A DNA stretch of 64,000 nucleotides, from the NCBI GenBank assembly GCA_002433075.1, contig DJHM01000022.1, positions 231,673 through 295,672 on the forward strand, written 5' to 3'. The notes beneath the pieces are model-generated. The model saw nothing but the letters and a program-made list of their open reading frames with translations. It was not told where the DNA came from and did not search any database. Made by a program: the position numbers and the translations under genes. How positions within the stretch are numbered: position 1 is the stretch's first letter; each line of letters starts with the position of its first letter. This document shows, piece by piece, positions 7,285 through 16,536 of this stretch. Source of the stretch: Latescibacteria bacterium UBA6620. GTDB lineage: Bacteria > Latescibacterota > UBA2968.

Positions 7285-8736
7285 ATGGGCCCCAACCTCC
7301 TTTACATCCATTCCGACCAGCATAGTCCGTTTGTCGCCGGATGCTACGGCGACGATGTTGCGATCACCCCGCATCTGGACGCCCTCGCTGCCCGGGGAGT
7401 CACTCTCGACAACGTCTACTGCCCCTCCCCGATCTGCGTGCCCTCCCGAATGGCAATGCTGACCGGACGTTACCCGCACGAAAATGAGGTCTGGACGAAT
7501 AACCACGTCCTCGACTCCGGCATCCCTACGTTCGCCCACGCGATGGGAGCGGCCGGATACAACCCGGTCCTGGTGGGGCGGATGCACTCCAATGGGCCCG
7601 ATCAGCTGCACGGCTACGCGGAACGTTACGTCGGAGACCACGGGTCCAATCTCCCGAACGGTCGTCCTGTCAACCACGGAATGCTGCAGGGAACGGCGGG
7701 ACCTAAACGGGTCAGCATTCGGAAATCAGGCATCGGTCAGAGCGCTTACCAGGTCCACGACGAAGACGTCACGGCATCGACCGTGGCCTATCTGGATCGC
7801 CTCGGGGTTCAAAAAAGAGCGGGCACGATGCGGAAACCCTTCAGTCTTTCCGTCGGCTTTATGCTTCCTCACCAGCCCTTCGTCGCCCGACGCGAGGACT
7901 ACGAGCGATTCGCCGGGCGCGTACCTCCGCCTCGGTCGCCGGTTTCCTACTCGGAAGATCTTCATCCCCACATACGGATGTGGCGCCAGGAATGCGGAAT
8001 CGCGACAGAAGTGCCAGGTCATCAGGTCGACCGCGCCCGAACCGCCTACTGGGCCCTCATCTACCGAATGGACGCGATGATCGGGCAGATTCTCGACGCG
8101 CTGAAATCGAACGGCTTCGAGGAGGACACTATCGTGGCCTACTCGTCCGACCACGGCGAACAGGTCGGCGAACACGGTCTTTGGTGGAAGCAGACCTACT
8201 ACGACGACTCGGCAAAGGTTCCAGCGATCATCGCCTGGCCCGGAAGGCTGCCCGAGGGTGGCCGTGTCGATCGCGTCATCAGCGCCCTCGACATCAACGC
8301 TACGATGATCGACGCCCTCGGCGGTCCCCCGCTGCCGACCAGCCGGGGTCGATCTCTCCTCCCCCTGCTCGACGATCCGAGCTTCGACTGGGAAGACATC
8401 GCGTTCTCCGAATACTGTACCGAGGACGGATGCCTCACCCGAATGGTTCGACGAGGTCCGTGGAAGCTCAACTACTACCACGGTCAGCCCTCCCAGCTCT
8501 TCCATCTCGAAGAGGACCCACGTGAAATGACGGACCGCGTCGACGACCCTTCGTGCGCGAATCTCGTTTCGGAGCTGACCGAACGTGTCCTCGATGGTTG
8601 GGATCCTGAAGCTATCTGGGAAAAGATCCAGACCAAGTCGACCGAGTTCAGCTTGATCTCAAAATGGGGCCGGAACGTAAAACCGGAAGACACACATCGA
8701 TGGGATCTGCGCCCGGAGATGGACTATCTGGAATGA
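7285..8736 (+). CDS. Type I sulfatase (formylglycine-dependent)
   Basis: 483 residues, apparently complete. The activation signature CVPSR (Cys51, to be converted to formylglycine) is followed by MAMLTGRYPHEN. Metal ligands are suggested by SDQ near residue 10 and by YSSDHGEQVGEHGLWWKQ near 290. The C-terminal part KLNYYHGQPSQLFHLEEDPREMTD is typical for the family. No signal peptide is seen, so a cytoplasmic enzyme or a missed upstream start is possible. The substrate, perhaps a sulfated sugar, cannot be read from sequence. The neighbouring UxuA-like enzyme suggests uronate or algal polysaccharide use. An anaerobic maturase or FGE is not in the window. Confidence 0.9.
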   Translation: MGPNLLYIHSDQHSPFVAGCYGDDVAITPHLDALAARGVTLDNVYCPSPICVPSRMAMLTGRYPHENEVWTNNHVLDSGIPTFAHAMGAAGYNPVLVGRMHSNGPDQLHGYAERYVGDHGSNLPNGRPVNHGMLQGTAGPKRVSIRKSGIGQSAYQVHDEDVTASTVAYLDRLGVQKRAGTMRKPFSLSVGFMLPHQPFVARREDYERFAGRVPPPRSPVSYSEDLHPHIRMWRQECGIATEVPGHQVDRARTAYWALIYRMDAMIGQILDALKSNGFEEDTIVAYSSDHGEQVGEHGLWWKQTYYDDSAKVPAIIAWPGRLPEGGRVDRVISALDINATMIDALGGPPLPTSRGRSLLPLLDDPSFDWEDIAFSEYCTEDGCLTRMVRRGPWKLNYYHGQPSQLFHLEEDPREMTDRVDDPSCANLVSELTERVLDGWDPEAIWEKIQTKSTEFSLISKWGRNVKPEDTHRWDLRPEMDYLE

Positions 8737-8772
8737 TCGAGCATCGAATATTAAGAGCTGGAATAAACTTAG

Positions 8773-8990
8773 GCGAGGGAGAAACCGGAAGGATCGGTCA
8801 TCCACCTTGCGTTACGTACTGCGGACGTGGACGCTTTGATCGAACGGGCACGATCGGCAGGGCAAAAGTCACGGTCGAACCAAAGGACGTCGAGATCCCG
8901 AGCCGACCGCAGCCCACCCCCGTCAGGCTCGCTTTTTTCGAGGGCCCCGACGGGGAGGTCATCGAACTCTTTCACAACGAAACGACATAG
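8773..8990 (+). pseudogene. Remnant of a glyoxalase/VOC-family protein
   Basis: Two short frames join to give a VOC C-terminal half: VIHLALRTADVDALIERARS in one frame and KVTVEPKDVEIPSRPQPTPV followed by FFEGPDGEVIELFH in the next. One missing G in the GGG run at about 8860 explains the shift. The N-terminal half of the protein is absent and a TAG precedes the preserved part. It is not expected to function. The remaining 130 bases up to the next gene hold the palindromic element at 9034-9064 and nothing else recognisable. Confidence 0.7.
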
Positions 8991-9033
8991 ACAGCCCCAG
9001 ATAACCATCGAAGGTCGTTGCGACTACCACGAT

Positions 9034-9064
9034 GGGTCACCCTGAGCGCAGTCGAAGGGGACCC
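9034..9064. repeat. Palindromic REP-like intergenic element
   Basis: GGGTC at 9034-9038 pairs with GACCC at 9060-9064, and CCCT/AGGG lie inside, around a CGCAGTCGA-type centre. The core (CCCTGAGCGCAGTCGAAGGG) is a string I know from intergenic DNA of many environmental bacterial genomes. Only one copy is seen in this window. Confidence 0.5.
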
Positions 9065-9121
9065 TCTCAGGTAATCCGATGAATCTTTCTAGATTCAACC
9101 CCTGACAAGCAGGAGAAAAAA

Positions 9122-10120
9122 TTGTACGCAGCATACCAGATGAGCGATTGTTCGGACGACAACCTGAAGTTCGCAGTCCAGACCGGCGTGAACCATATCG
9201 TCCACGCCACCCACAAGCCCTTTATGGTCGAGGGCAAAGGCTACTGGTCTAAGGACGCCCTCGTTGAGTTCCGCGAGCGCGTGGAGTCGCACGGAATCAG
9301 CCTCGAGGTGATGGCGCCCCCTCTCCACTCGAGCTTCATCGACCGGGCGGAAAGTCCAAACATTATGCTCGGAAACGAAGATCGCGACAAAGACATCAAC
9401 AACATCATTGAGTGCGTCAAAGCCGCGGGCGAGGCCGGGATCCCGTGCCTCAAGTATAATATGTGCATCCTCGGTGTCGTCTCGACGGGGCGCCGGCCAG
9501 GTCGTGGAGGATCGACCTACCGCTATTTCAACTTCGAGGAGATGAAGGAGAAGGACAAGGAGTTGACGTCTGCCGGCGAAGTGGATGCCGACGCGATGTG
9601 GGAGCGTATCAGCTATTTTCTAGAGCGTGTCATCCCTGTCGCCGAGGAATACAAAGTCAAGATGGCCTGTCACCCCCACGACCCGGGAATGCCTCCATCC
9701 GGTTACCGCGGCGTCGATCGCGTACTCGGCACCGTCGAGGGAGCCAAGAAATTCGCCGACCTCGTCGACAGCCCCTACCACGGATTCAACTTCTGCCAGG
9801 GAACGTTCTCGGAGATGCTCGAAGATCCTGGCAAAGAGATCTTCGACGTCATCCGCTACTTCGGGCAGAAGAAGAAGATCTTTATGGTCCACTTCCGGAA
9901 CATCCGCGGCAAACGACTCGACTTCGAGGAAACCTATATCGACGAAGGCGATGTGGATATGTGGGAGGCGATGAAGGTTTACCACGAGGTGGGCTACGAT
10001 GGCGTGTTTTGTCCAGATCACGTCGCCCGTTCGGAACAGGACTCAGGCTGGGGCCATCGTCAACGCGCGTTCACGGCCGGCTACATCAAGGCCCTGATCA
10101 AGGCCTTGGAGAATCCTTAA
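9122..10120 (+). CDS. Mannonate dehydratase-like enzyme (UxuA family, TIM barrel)
   Basis: 332 residues. TTG start with AGGAG six bases upstream. The sequence shows UxuA/xylose isomerase-like landmarks: ACHPHDPGMP, GFNFCQGTFSEM, FMVHFRNIRG and VFCPDHVARSEQDSGWGHRQ, the last two holding His and Asp residues usual in the metal site. UxuA turns D-mannonate into 2-keto-3-deoxygluconate in glucuronate breakdown. At 332 residues it is shorter than E. coli UxuA (about 390), but such short forms are common. The close sulfatase and serine hydrolase suggest a sugar-acid utilisation group. Exact substrate is uncertain. Confidence 0.8.
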   Translation: MYAAYQMSDCSDDNLKFAVQTGVNHIVHATHKPFMVEGKGYWSKDALVEFRERVESHGISLEVMAPPLHSSFIDRAESPNIMLGNEDRDKDINNIIECVKAAGEAGIPCLKYNMCILGVVSTGRRPGRGGSTYRYFNFEEMKEKDKELTSAGEVDADAMWERISYFLERVIPVAEEYKVKMACHPHDPGMPPSGYRGVDRVLGTVEGAKKFADLVDSPYHGFNFCQGTFSEMLEDPGKEIFDVIRYFGQKKKIFMVHFRNIRGKRLDFEETYIDEGDVDMWEAMKVYHEVGYDGVFCPDHVARSEQDSGWGHRQRAFTAGYIKALIKALENP

Positions 10121-10199
10121 GGACGATGGCCGAGACCGTTGAGCGTCCGGATAGGTCCATCGAGGTTCACGAATCTCGGACCTCGGCAGTCGATCTCCG

Positions 10200-11297
10200 A
10201 TGCTGAGCGTTCTTCCAAAGACAGAGGGTGTACTCGAAGAAGAACACGGTCGGGGTCATCACCTGGGTGCGCAGGTCTATGTCCGGTTGGGAGAAGAAAC
10301 GATCGTTGACGAGGGGTGGGGCGAAAACCGCCCCGGTGTTCCGATATCCCCGGATGACATCTCCCTCTGGCTATCTGCGACCAAGCCCGTCGTAGCCATC
10401 GCGTTCGCGCAACTGGTCGAGCGTGGCGTCGTGGATTTGGACGTTCCGGTTGCTCAGATCATTCCCGAGTTCGCCCAAAGCGGCAAAGATCGCATCACGT
10501 TCCACCACGTGCTCACCCACACAGGCGGATTCCGAAAAGCCGACGTGAGTTGGGACGACGATTCCTGGGAAGACATTCTCGCAGTTATCTGCCGGACACC
10601 GCCCGAGTCGGATTGGCGACCCGGCGAAAAAGCGGGTTACCACGTTGCCACCGGTTGGTATGTACTCGGCGAGTCCATTCAGCGGCTGACAGATCGATCG
10701 CTCCCCGAAATCCTGCGTTCCAAGATTTTTGACCCCCTCGGGATGGACGATTCCTGGTTGGGGATTCCTCCCGCCAGCTACCATTCGTACGGGGATCGTA
10801 TCTCACCATCCTACGACGCCACGAGGAATCTCGAGCCGCACACATTCTTCAACAGTGAAGAAGGGGCCGCCGTGGTGAGACCGGGAGGAAACGGTCGAGG
10901 CCCGGTGCGCGATCTCGGCCGTCTCTATGCTGCCCTCCTCGGAGGCGGCAGCCTCGACGGACAGCGCATCCTGAAGCCAGACACCGTCTCCCGCTTCATA
11001 TCCCGGCAACGTACGGGACTCTACGACCATACCTTCCGCCACCAGATGGACTGGGGATTCGGGTTTATCCTGAATTCGGCTCGTTATGACGAAGCCCGGG
11101 TTCCGTATGGGTATGGCCCACACGCCTCTCAGGAGACCTTCGGCCACAGCGGCTGGCAGTCAGCCTGCGCATTCGCCGATCCTGAGCATCAGCTTGTGGT
11201 GGCCTGGGTCTGCAACGGCACCCCCGGCGAGCCCCGCCACCACCGTCGTCAGCGCGCCCTCAATCGGGCCATCTATGAGGATCTGGGCATTGCTTAG
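10200..11297 (+). CDS. Class C beta-lactamase-like serine hydrolase
   Basis: 365 residues. The nucleophile motif SxxK is SATK in ISLWLSATKPVVAIAFAQ, followed by LLTHTGGF-type sequence (HVLTHTGGFRKADVSW) and a YxN-region equivalent YHVATGWYVLGE. A C-terminal HSGWQSACAFADPEHQLVVA takes the place of the KTG box. These proteins of the Beta-lactamase family PF00144 are mostly esterases or peptidases, rarely drug-resistance enzymes. There is no clear signal peptide. It starts 80 bases after the UxuA-like gene and is probably in the same unit. Confidence 0.85.
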   Translation: MLSVLPKTEGVLEEEHGRGHHLGAQVYVRLGEETIVDEGWGENRPGVPISPDDISLWLSATKPVVAIAFAQLVERGVVDLDVPVAQIIPEFAQSGKDRITFHHVLTHTGGFRKADVSWDDDSWEDILAVICRTPPESDWRPGEKAGYHVATGWYVLGESIQRLTDRSLPEILRSKIFDPLGMDDSWLGIPPASYHSYGDRISPSYDATRNLEPHTFFNSEEGAAVVRPGGNGRGPVRDLGRLYAALLGGGSLDGQRILKPDTVSRFISRQRTGLYDHTFRHQMDWGFGFILNSARYDEARVPYGYGPHASQETFGHSGWQSACAFADPEHQLVVAWVCNGTPGEPRHHRRQRALNRAIYEDLGIA

Positions 11298-11321
11298 CGA
11301 CTGCGGACGTGCGTGGCTCTT

Positions 11322-11345
11322 AATTGTGGCCCCGAGGCCACAATT
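11322..11345. terminator. Perfect 10-bp hairpin between convergent genes
   Basis: AATTGTGGCC and GGCCACAATT flank a CCGA loop, 25 bases after the serine hydrolase stop. No T-run follows on either strand, so it may act as a processing or end-protection hairpin rather than a classic terminator. Confidence 0.45.
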
Positions 11346-11443
11346 GGGGCGGGAGGAGGCTGGGGGTTGGGTTTCACCCAAAAGAGAACGCCCGGCAGCT
11401 CAAGCCACCGGACGGACATCGATTCTACAAACTAATTCCGCGT

Positions 11444-12196
11444 CTATACCGTCAACGCTGCCTTCACGTAGTCCCGCTTCATACTCGCGATCGTCGAAAT
11501 CGAGATCTCCTTGGGACAAACCGCCTCGCACTCTCCGTGGTTCGAGCAGTTTCCGAATCCCTCTTCGTCCATCTGGTCCACCATCCTGAGAGCACGTTCA
11601 CTACGCTCGGGCTGCCCCTGGGGCAGACTCGCGAACTGAGAAATCTTGGCCGCCGTGAACAGGGAGGCCGAGGCGTTCGGGCAGGCAGCCACGCACGCGC
11701 CACAGCCGATGCACGCTGCGGCATCCATCGCCAAGTCCGCGTCGACCTTCGAGATCGGCAATGCGTTCGCCTCAGGCGCGTTGCCCGTGTTGATCGATAT
11801 GTATCCACCCGCCTGCACGATTCGATCGAAGGAGCTACGGTCGGTCACGAGGTCTCGCACGACCGGGAAAGCCTGCGATCGCCACGGTTCGATCGTGATC
11901 GAATCACCGTCCCTATAGTGCCGCATATGGAGCTGGCAGGTCGCTGTGCCGTTCAGAGGGCCGTGGGCAACACCGTTGATGACCAGGCTGCACATTCCAC
12001 AGATGCCTTCGCGGCAATCACTGTCGAACTCGATCGGATCCTCGCCCCGCTTGATCAGATCCTGATTCACCACATCGAGCATCTCCAGTAACGACATATC
12101 CCGATTGACGTCTTCGGCCTTGTAGGGCACGAGTTTTCCCGGGCGATCTGGACCTTCCTGACGCCAGATGTGCAGATTCAGTGTCATCCCCGCCAT
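11444..12196 (-). CDS. sdhB: Succinate dehydrogenase/fumarate reductase iron-sulfur subunit
   Basis: 250 residues carrying all three clusters. 2Fe-2S: Cys61, 66 and 69 in [10 protein letters not shown] plus Cys87 in GTATCQLH. 4Fe-4[13 protein letters not shown]. 3Fe-4S: the [12 protein letters not shown] region. SdhB hands electrons from FAD in SdhA to the membrane quinone. It is the last gene of the order C-A-B on the minus strand, the layout of the type with a single large cytochrome b subunit (as in Bacteroidota, Bacillota and epsilon-proteobacteria). Direction, succinate oxidation or fumarate reduction, cannot be fixed from sequence. Confidence 0.95.
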   Translation of the reverse strand: MAGMTLNLHIWRQEGPDRPGKLVPYKAEDVNRDMSLLEMLDVVNQDLIKRGEDPIEFDSDCREGICGMCSLVINGVAHGPLNGTATCQLHMRHYRDGDSITIEPWRSQAFPVVRDLVTDRSSFDRIVQAGGYISINTGNAPEANALPISKVDADLAMDAAACIGCGACVAACPNASASLFTAAKISQFASLPQGQPERSERALRMVDQMDEEGFGNCSNHGECEAVCPKEISISTIASMKRDYVKAALTV

Positions 12197-12238
12197 TTCC
12201 TGATCCCGTCTCCTAGATTCTCTCAGAGTTGCAGAGTC

Positions 12239-14152
12239 TTATTTGTAGCTGCGCTGGGTGAGCTTTACGTTCTGGAATTCAAGAGGCTCCTGATGCAAGG
12301 TCGGGGTCTCGCCCACGCCGTTGAACTCCCAAGCGGAAACAAACGAGAACTCATCGTCCTTACGAAGCGCCTCTCCCTCTTCGGTCTGGCTCTCCGCCCT
12401 GAAATGACCGCCACAGGACTCCGATCGCTCCAGCGCATCTCTCGCCATCAGTTCCCCGAGTTCGAGAAAGTCGGCGACGCGACCGGCCATTTCGAGGTTC
12501 TTGTTGAAGTGGCTGTTAGCCCCCGGAACCTTGACATTCTGCCAGAATTCCTCACGAAGCGCCGGGATCTCAGAAAGAACCTTCGTCAATCCCTCTTCCG
12601 AACGTTCCATCCCCACGTATTCCCACATCAACAGCCCGAGTTCCTTATGGTAATTCCCGACTGTTTTATCGCCGTTCACGGCAAGCAACGCGTCCAGTCG
12701 AGACTCGACTTCGCGGTGTGAAGCCTCGAACGCATCCGCGCGGGTATCCAGTTCGGAGAATGAATGCCCGGCGAGGTAATCGCCGATCGCATAGGGGATA
12801 ACGAAATAGCCGTCGCAAAGCCCCTGCATCAGCGCGCTGGCACCCAATCGATTGGCACCGTGATCGGAGAAGTTGGCCTCCCCCAGCACGAACAGGCCGG
12901 GAATCGTGCTCATCAGATTGTAGTCGACCCAGAGTCCGCCCATTGTGTAATGCACGGCTGGGTAGATGCGCATCGGACCGCTGTAGGGGTTCTCGCCCGT
13001 GATCCTTTCGTACATCTCGAACAGGTTGCCGTAGCGTTCCCGAATCACCTGCTCGCCCATTCGATCGATGGCATCGGCGAAATCGAGGTAGACAGACAGA
13101 CCGGTCTGACCTACGCCCCGCCCTTCGTCGCAGACCGCTTTGGCGTTTCGCGAAGCCACATCCCTCGGAACGAGGTTCCCGAAACTGGGATATCGTCGTT
13201 CCAGGTAGTAGTCCCGTTCGTCCTCGGGAATTTGATCGGGCGGTCGCTTATCGCCCTTTTCCTTCGGTACCCAGACTCGCCCATCGTTCCGCAGACTCTC
13301 GCTCATCAGGGTCAGCTTTGACTGATGGTCTCCGGACACGGGGATGCACGTCGGATGGATCTGGGTGTAACACGGGTTCGCGAAGCACGCCCCTCGTTTG
13401 TGGGCCCGCCAAGCGGCGGTCACGTTGCTGTTCACAGCGTTCGTCGACAGGAAGAACACCGCGCCGTATCCGCCGGTCGCGAGAATAACTGCGTCACCAA
13501 CGTAGCGTTCGATCTCACCCGTAACCAGGTTGCGACCGACGATGCCCCTCGCCTTGCCTTCATCGACGACAACGTCCAGCATTTCGAAACGGGAGTGCAG
13601 ATCGACCCGGCCGGCATCGACCTGGCGCATCAGCGCACTGTAGGCCCCCAGCAACAGCTGCTGTCCGGTCTGACCTCGAGCGTAGAACGTACGTGAAACC
13701 TGGGCGCCTCCGAACGAACGGTTGGCCAACAGGCCGCCGTAGTCGCGCGCAAAGGGAACGCCCTGCGCCACACACTGGTCGATGATGTTGTTGCTGAGCT
13801 GTGCGAGTCGGTAAACGTTCGCTTCGCGTGACCGGTAGTCGCCCCCCTTAACCGTGTCGTAGAACAGACGCCAGATGCTGTCACCGTCGTTCGGGTAGTT
13901 CTTCGCCGCATTGATACCGCCTTGGGCAGCGATGCTGTGCGCTCGTCTCGGGCTGTCCTGAATGCAGAAGCTCTGCACGTTGTAGCCCATTTCGGCAAGG
14001 GATGCGGCCGCAGATGCACCGGCGAGGCCCGTCCCCACAACAATGACGTTGTACCGCCGCTTGTTGGCGGGATTGACGAGCTTCAGTTCGCTCTTTCGGT
14101 TGTCCCACTTCTGCTCGATCGGGCCATCCGGGATCTTGGCATCAAGCAACAT
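12239..14152 (-). CDS. sdhA: Succinate dehydrogenase/fumarate reductase flavoprotein subunit
   Basis: 637 residues from the ATG at 14152, which overlaps the sdhC stop as TGATG. FAD-binding [20 protein letters not shown] lies near residue 35, the covalent-FAD region reads [15 protein letters not shown], and the dicarboxylate site contains QIHPTCIP and the [11 protein letters not shown] region. The C-terminal helical domain carries [13 protein letters not shown] longer upstream frame exists but would overlap sdhC completely and is not used. It oxidises succinate to fumarate in the TCA cycle, or the reverse. Confidence 0.95.
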   Translation of the reverse strand: MLLDAKIPDGPIEQKWDNRKSELKLVNPANKRRYNVIVVGTGLAGASAAASLAEMGYNVQSFCIQDSPRRAHSIAAQGGINAAKNYPNDGDSIWRLFYDTVKGGDYRSREANVYRLAQLSNNIIDQCVAQGVPFARDYGGLLANRSFGGAQVSRTFYARGQTGQQLLLGAYSALMRQVDAGRVDLHSRFEMLDVVVDEGKARGIVGRNLVTGEIERYVGDAVILATGGYGAVFFLSTNAVNSNVTAAWRAHKRGACFANPCYTQIHPTCIPVSGDHQSKLTLMSESLRNDGRVWVPKEKGDKRPPDQIPEDERDYYLERRYPSFGNLVPRDVASRNAKAVCDEGRGVGQTGLSVYLDFADAIDRMGEQVIRERYGNLFEMYERITGENPYSGPMRIYPAVHYTMGGLWVDYNLMSTIPGLFVLGEANFSDHGANRLGASALMQGLCDGYFVIPYAIGDYLAGHSFSELDTRADAFEASHREVESRLDALLAVNGDKTVGNYHKELGLLMWEYVGMERSEEGLTKVLSEIPALREEFWQNVKVPGANSHFNKNLEMAGRVADFLELGELMARDALERSESCGGHFRAESQTEEGEALRKDDEFSFVSAWEFNGVGETPTLHQEPLEFQNVKLTQRSYK

Positions 14153-14847
14153 CAGGCGGCTCCAAAGTAGTAGATCCAGATCGGGATGACGAAGAAACCG
14201 AGGGCGATGACGAAGGCCAGCAGGCGACCGACGTTGTACACGATCGGTGTATATCGGTGGTGATACAGACCCAGAGACTGGAACGCGCTCCAAAAGGCGT
14301 GACTGAGATGGATCCCGAGGGCAATCATCGCGATTGCGTAGCCAATCACCCATTCCGGCTGCTGGAACGTCTCGATCACCAGACGGTGCAGATCTCGCAT
14401 CTCGACACCATCGACGGTCGTCACGTACCCCTCGGCTTCAGCAGGACCGTATTTGAAGCTCTTGATGTGAATCACGAGGAAGACCAGAATCAGGACGCCC
14501 GTGTAGATCATCGTCGACGAGGCGAACGTCTTCCGGCTGGGCGCGCCCGCCGATCCGCTTTTCCCGTAGGAAACGGGCCGGGCTGCCCTCTTGCCTCGAA
14601 CGATGTTGACGGCAGTCCAGATGTGGACGAGCAACGACATCAGCAGAACCAGCTCCGCCAGAATCAGCAGACCGCCCAGTCCGATCAGGAAATGCGCGTA
14701 TCGATTGAAAACATCCCCGCCCCCCGTCAACAGCTGGAGGTTCCCCACCATATGTCCGATCACGAAACCGAACATCACCAGGCCGGTCAGGGACATCAGA
14801 ATTTTCCGGCCGACAGACGACATCACAGCCGAGACGATCGAAGCCAT
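14152..14847 (-). CDS. sdhC: Succinate dehydrogenase cytochrome b558-type membrane subunit
   Basis: 231 residues with five predicted membrane helices (about 17-37, 56-76, 110-130, 165-185 and 204-225). Histidines suited to bind two b hemes sit in the helices: [23 protein letters not shown] and GIHLSHAFW. This is the di-heme single-subunit anchor type found in Bacillus, Wolinella and Bacteroidota enzymes. The ATG at 14847 has GGAG eight bases upstream. It is the first gene of the operon and overlaps sdhA. Confidence 0.92.
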   Translation of the reverse strand: MASIVSAVMSSVGRKILMSLTGLVMFGFVIGHMVGNLQLLTGGGDVFNRYAHFLIGLGGLLILAELVLLMSLLVHIWTAVNIVRGKRAARPVSYGKSGSAGAPSRKTFASSTMIYTGVLILVFLVIHIKSFKYGPAEAEGYVTTVDGVEMRDLHRLVIETFQQPEWVIGYAIAMIALGIHLSHAFWSAFQSLGLYHHRYTPIVYNVGRLLAFVIALGFFVIPIWIYYFGAA

Positions 14848-14889
14848 TCACCAACTCCAGATGGATCAATACTTAAACGAGACTCGCTG

Positions 14890-14918
14890 AAAGTATCCCC
14901 ACCACAAGTAAAAGTCAA
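14890..14918 (-). promoter_or_regulatory. Promoter of the sdhCAB operon
   Basis: TTGACT (14918-14913), a 17-base spacer and TACTTT (14895-14890). The -35 box is strong and the -10 box weak. The start would lie about 35 bases before the sdhC ATG. Confidence 0.55.
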
Positions 14919-15049
14919 GATTCGGGCTCTCTCCTCAGGTCCGGGGGTCGGATTGCCCCGTTCCGATCACCTTCAGGAGTGAAACGGACTCCTTCAAAAC
15001 CGCTACCGAGTACAGTCCTCCCTTTCGATAGCACGAGATTCTTCGCCGA

Positions 15050-15205
15050 TCAGGTGACCGACTCGAGCAGTTTCTCGAGCCTCTTCGCCAGCTCCTGCCG
15101 CATCTGGATCATTCCCAGATCGCCTGGATGGATCAGGTCCGTTGTCAGCCCCCCGATGTCAGCGAGGAGGTCGGGGCCTTCGATCAAGACGACTTTCGTT
15201 CGGAT
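15050..15205 (-). pseudogene. C-terminal remnant of an SGNH/GDSL hydrolase
   Basis: About 50 residues (KVVLIEGPDLLADIGGLTTD, then LIHPGDLGMIQMRQELAKRL) match the closing part of SGNH-fold esterases, where the D-x-H pair of the catalytic triad lies before a GH-like helix. No nucleophile block precedes it; instead it joins in another frame to the sequence of the 15159-15983 remnant. It can only be the leftover of a larger gene. Confidence 0.55.
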
Positions 15206-15983
15206 CGCCGACGAGCGCTGGGTCGATCCTGAAGAAGTCCCTGACCGCGTAGACACTTCCCAGCGTCCCCTTTCTCACATCCTTCCCGCTGTGCAGGTCC
15301 CCAAAGCCGGGTTCGAAGAAGGACGGAAGGTAAATCACGTCGGACTGCATCAACGATAGGCGGGCAGCCACCTCCGGCAGTGTGCCGCTAAGAAATCCCG
15401 AAGCATCCTCCCGGGCCCCTACCTTCATCGCACACACCTCGATGATAGAAGGGCACGCCTCCACCGATCGGGGGCTGACGACGATCTGGCAATCACGGTT
15501 GTGAGAAATGTCGTTGATCGAAACCCAACGCTTCGAGGGATCGGATGCGGACTTACCATCTACGAAAAAATAGTAAGTGGCGTGGTAGACACCCGTTCGG
15601 GTTACCTCGATAGGCACCGACTCGAAAAGGATGTGATTGGGCGAGCAGCCGATACGACCCTCAACTGCAGTCGCCGCGACGAAGTTTCCCCCGCCCGGCT
15701 GGTAGACACCTCGGTCGTCCAGATCCCCGCGGTCGTTGACATCGGACCAGACGCGTGCGTCGATACTTTGAGCGACACCACCGGGATCGACATCTGCAAG
15801 GTAGAGTTCCGCACGAACACATACGGTTCGACGTTCGCCTTCCTGAAGATGAAGACGTGTGAGAACGGGAGAGTGCCACTCTCCCTCCGTACAAACGGAA
15901 AGGTTCCCGGCCCAGACCCGATTCGGATCGTAGCGTTGGGGACTGTACGCGTGGTGAAGGAGTTGATTGGGTAGCGATGTCAT
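15159..15983 (-). pseudogene. N-terminal remnant of a GH13 alpha-amylase-like protein
   Basis: The frame from the ATG at 15983 encodes an N-terminal beta domain (VYHATYYFFVDGK region) followed by the beginning of a GH13-type barrel: IYLPSFFEPGFGDLHSGKDV and KGTLGSVYAVRDFFRIDPAL. Right after this the similarity stops and the frame closes in an Arg/Pro-rich tail at 15159. The catalytic Asp/Glu residues of such enzymes come later and are missing. The break point, near 15200, is where the SGNH remnant begins in another frame, so a deletion appears to have joined two genes. Confidence 0.6.
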
Positions 15984-16049
15984 CTTTGCAGAAAGTAAGG
16001 GTCCGCCACGAGAGTGTGAAAATTCTGGCTCTACTACACCGATTAACAC

Positions 16050-16071
16050 GGATTTAACTTGGATTTAACTT
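16050..16071. repeat. Perfect 2 x 11-base tandem repeat upstream of glnK
   Basis: GGATTTAACTT occurs twice head to tail. No regulator that binds it is known to me. It lies 100 bases before the glnK ATG and could be a binding site or part of a dispersed CGGATTTAAC element. Confidence 0.5.
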
Positions 16072-16170
16072 GTTGCAATCAGACCCCGCGGCCTACTTTC
16101 GGCTGACTATTTAAACAAGCCGGTACGATAGCCGACGCGCCGGTATACCGCCGTCAGGAGGGAGGGCTCC

Positions 16171-16509
16171 ATGAAGCTCATCGCCGCGATCATCCAGCCG
16201 CACAAACTGGACGAGGTTCGCGAAGCACTATCGGAAGCAGGCGTTCAAGGGTTGACGGTCCTCGAGGCTCGAGGATTCGGACGCCAGAAGGGTCACAGAG
16301 AAGTCTATCGTGGCGCGGAATATGTCGTCGATTTTCTGCCAAAGGTCAAAATCGAAGTCGCCGTCGCAGATGGTCAATTGGACGCGGCGCTCGACGCGAT
16401 CGAGAAATCAGCGAAGACGGGGAACGTGGGGGATGGGAAGATCTTCGTTGCGGCCCTGGATCAAGCTGTCCGGATCCGCACCGGCGAGACCGGCAAAGAC
16501 GCACTTTAA
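16171..16509 (+). CDS. glnK: PII nitrogen regulatory protein (GlnK type)
   Basis: 112 residues, full length. MKLIAAIIQPHKLDEVREAL opens the ferredoxin-like fold. The T-loop carries Tyr51 in YRGAEYVVDF, the known uridylylation site, and the B-loop KSAKTGNVGDGKIFV and C-terminal RIRTGETG are present. AGGAGG lies eight bases before the ATG. PII senses ATP/ADP and 2-oxoglutarate and, when encoded next to amtB, plugs the ammonium channel after nitrogen shock. No sigma-54 site was recognised upstream. Confidence 0.95.
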   Translation: MKLIAAIIQPHKLDEVREALSEAGVQGLTVLEARGFGRQKGHREVYRGAEYVVDFLPKVKIEVAVADGQLDAALDAIEKSAKTGNVGDGKIFVAALDQAVRIRTGETGKDAL

Positions 16510-16536
16510 CCCACACCGACTTAGAAAGGAACTACC

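Noticed and set aside
14153..14353. N-terminal extension of sdhA by 67 residues
   Set aside because: The extension lies fully inside sdhC in another frame; the ATG at 14152 with TGATG overlap begins where the family begins.
16072..16170. Sigma-54 promoter upstream of glnK
   Set aside because: The GG and GC dinucleotides found near TTGGAT...TTGCA are 12 bases apart instead of 10.
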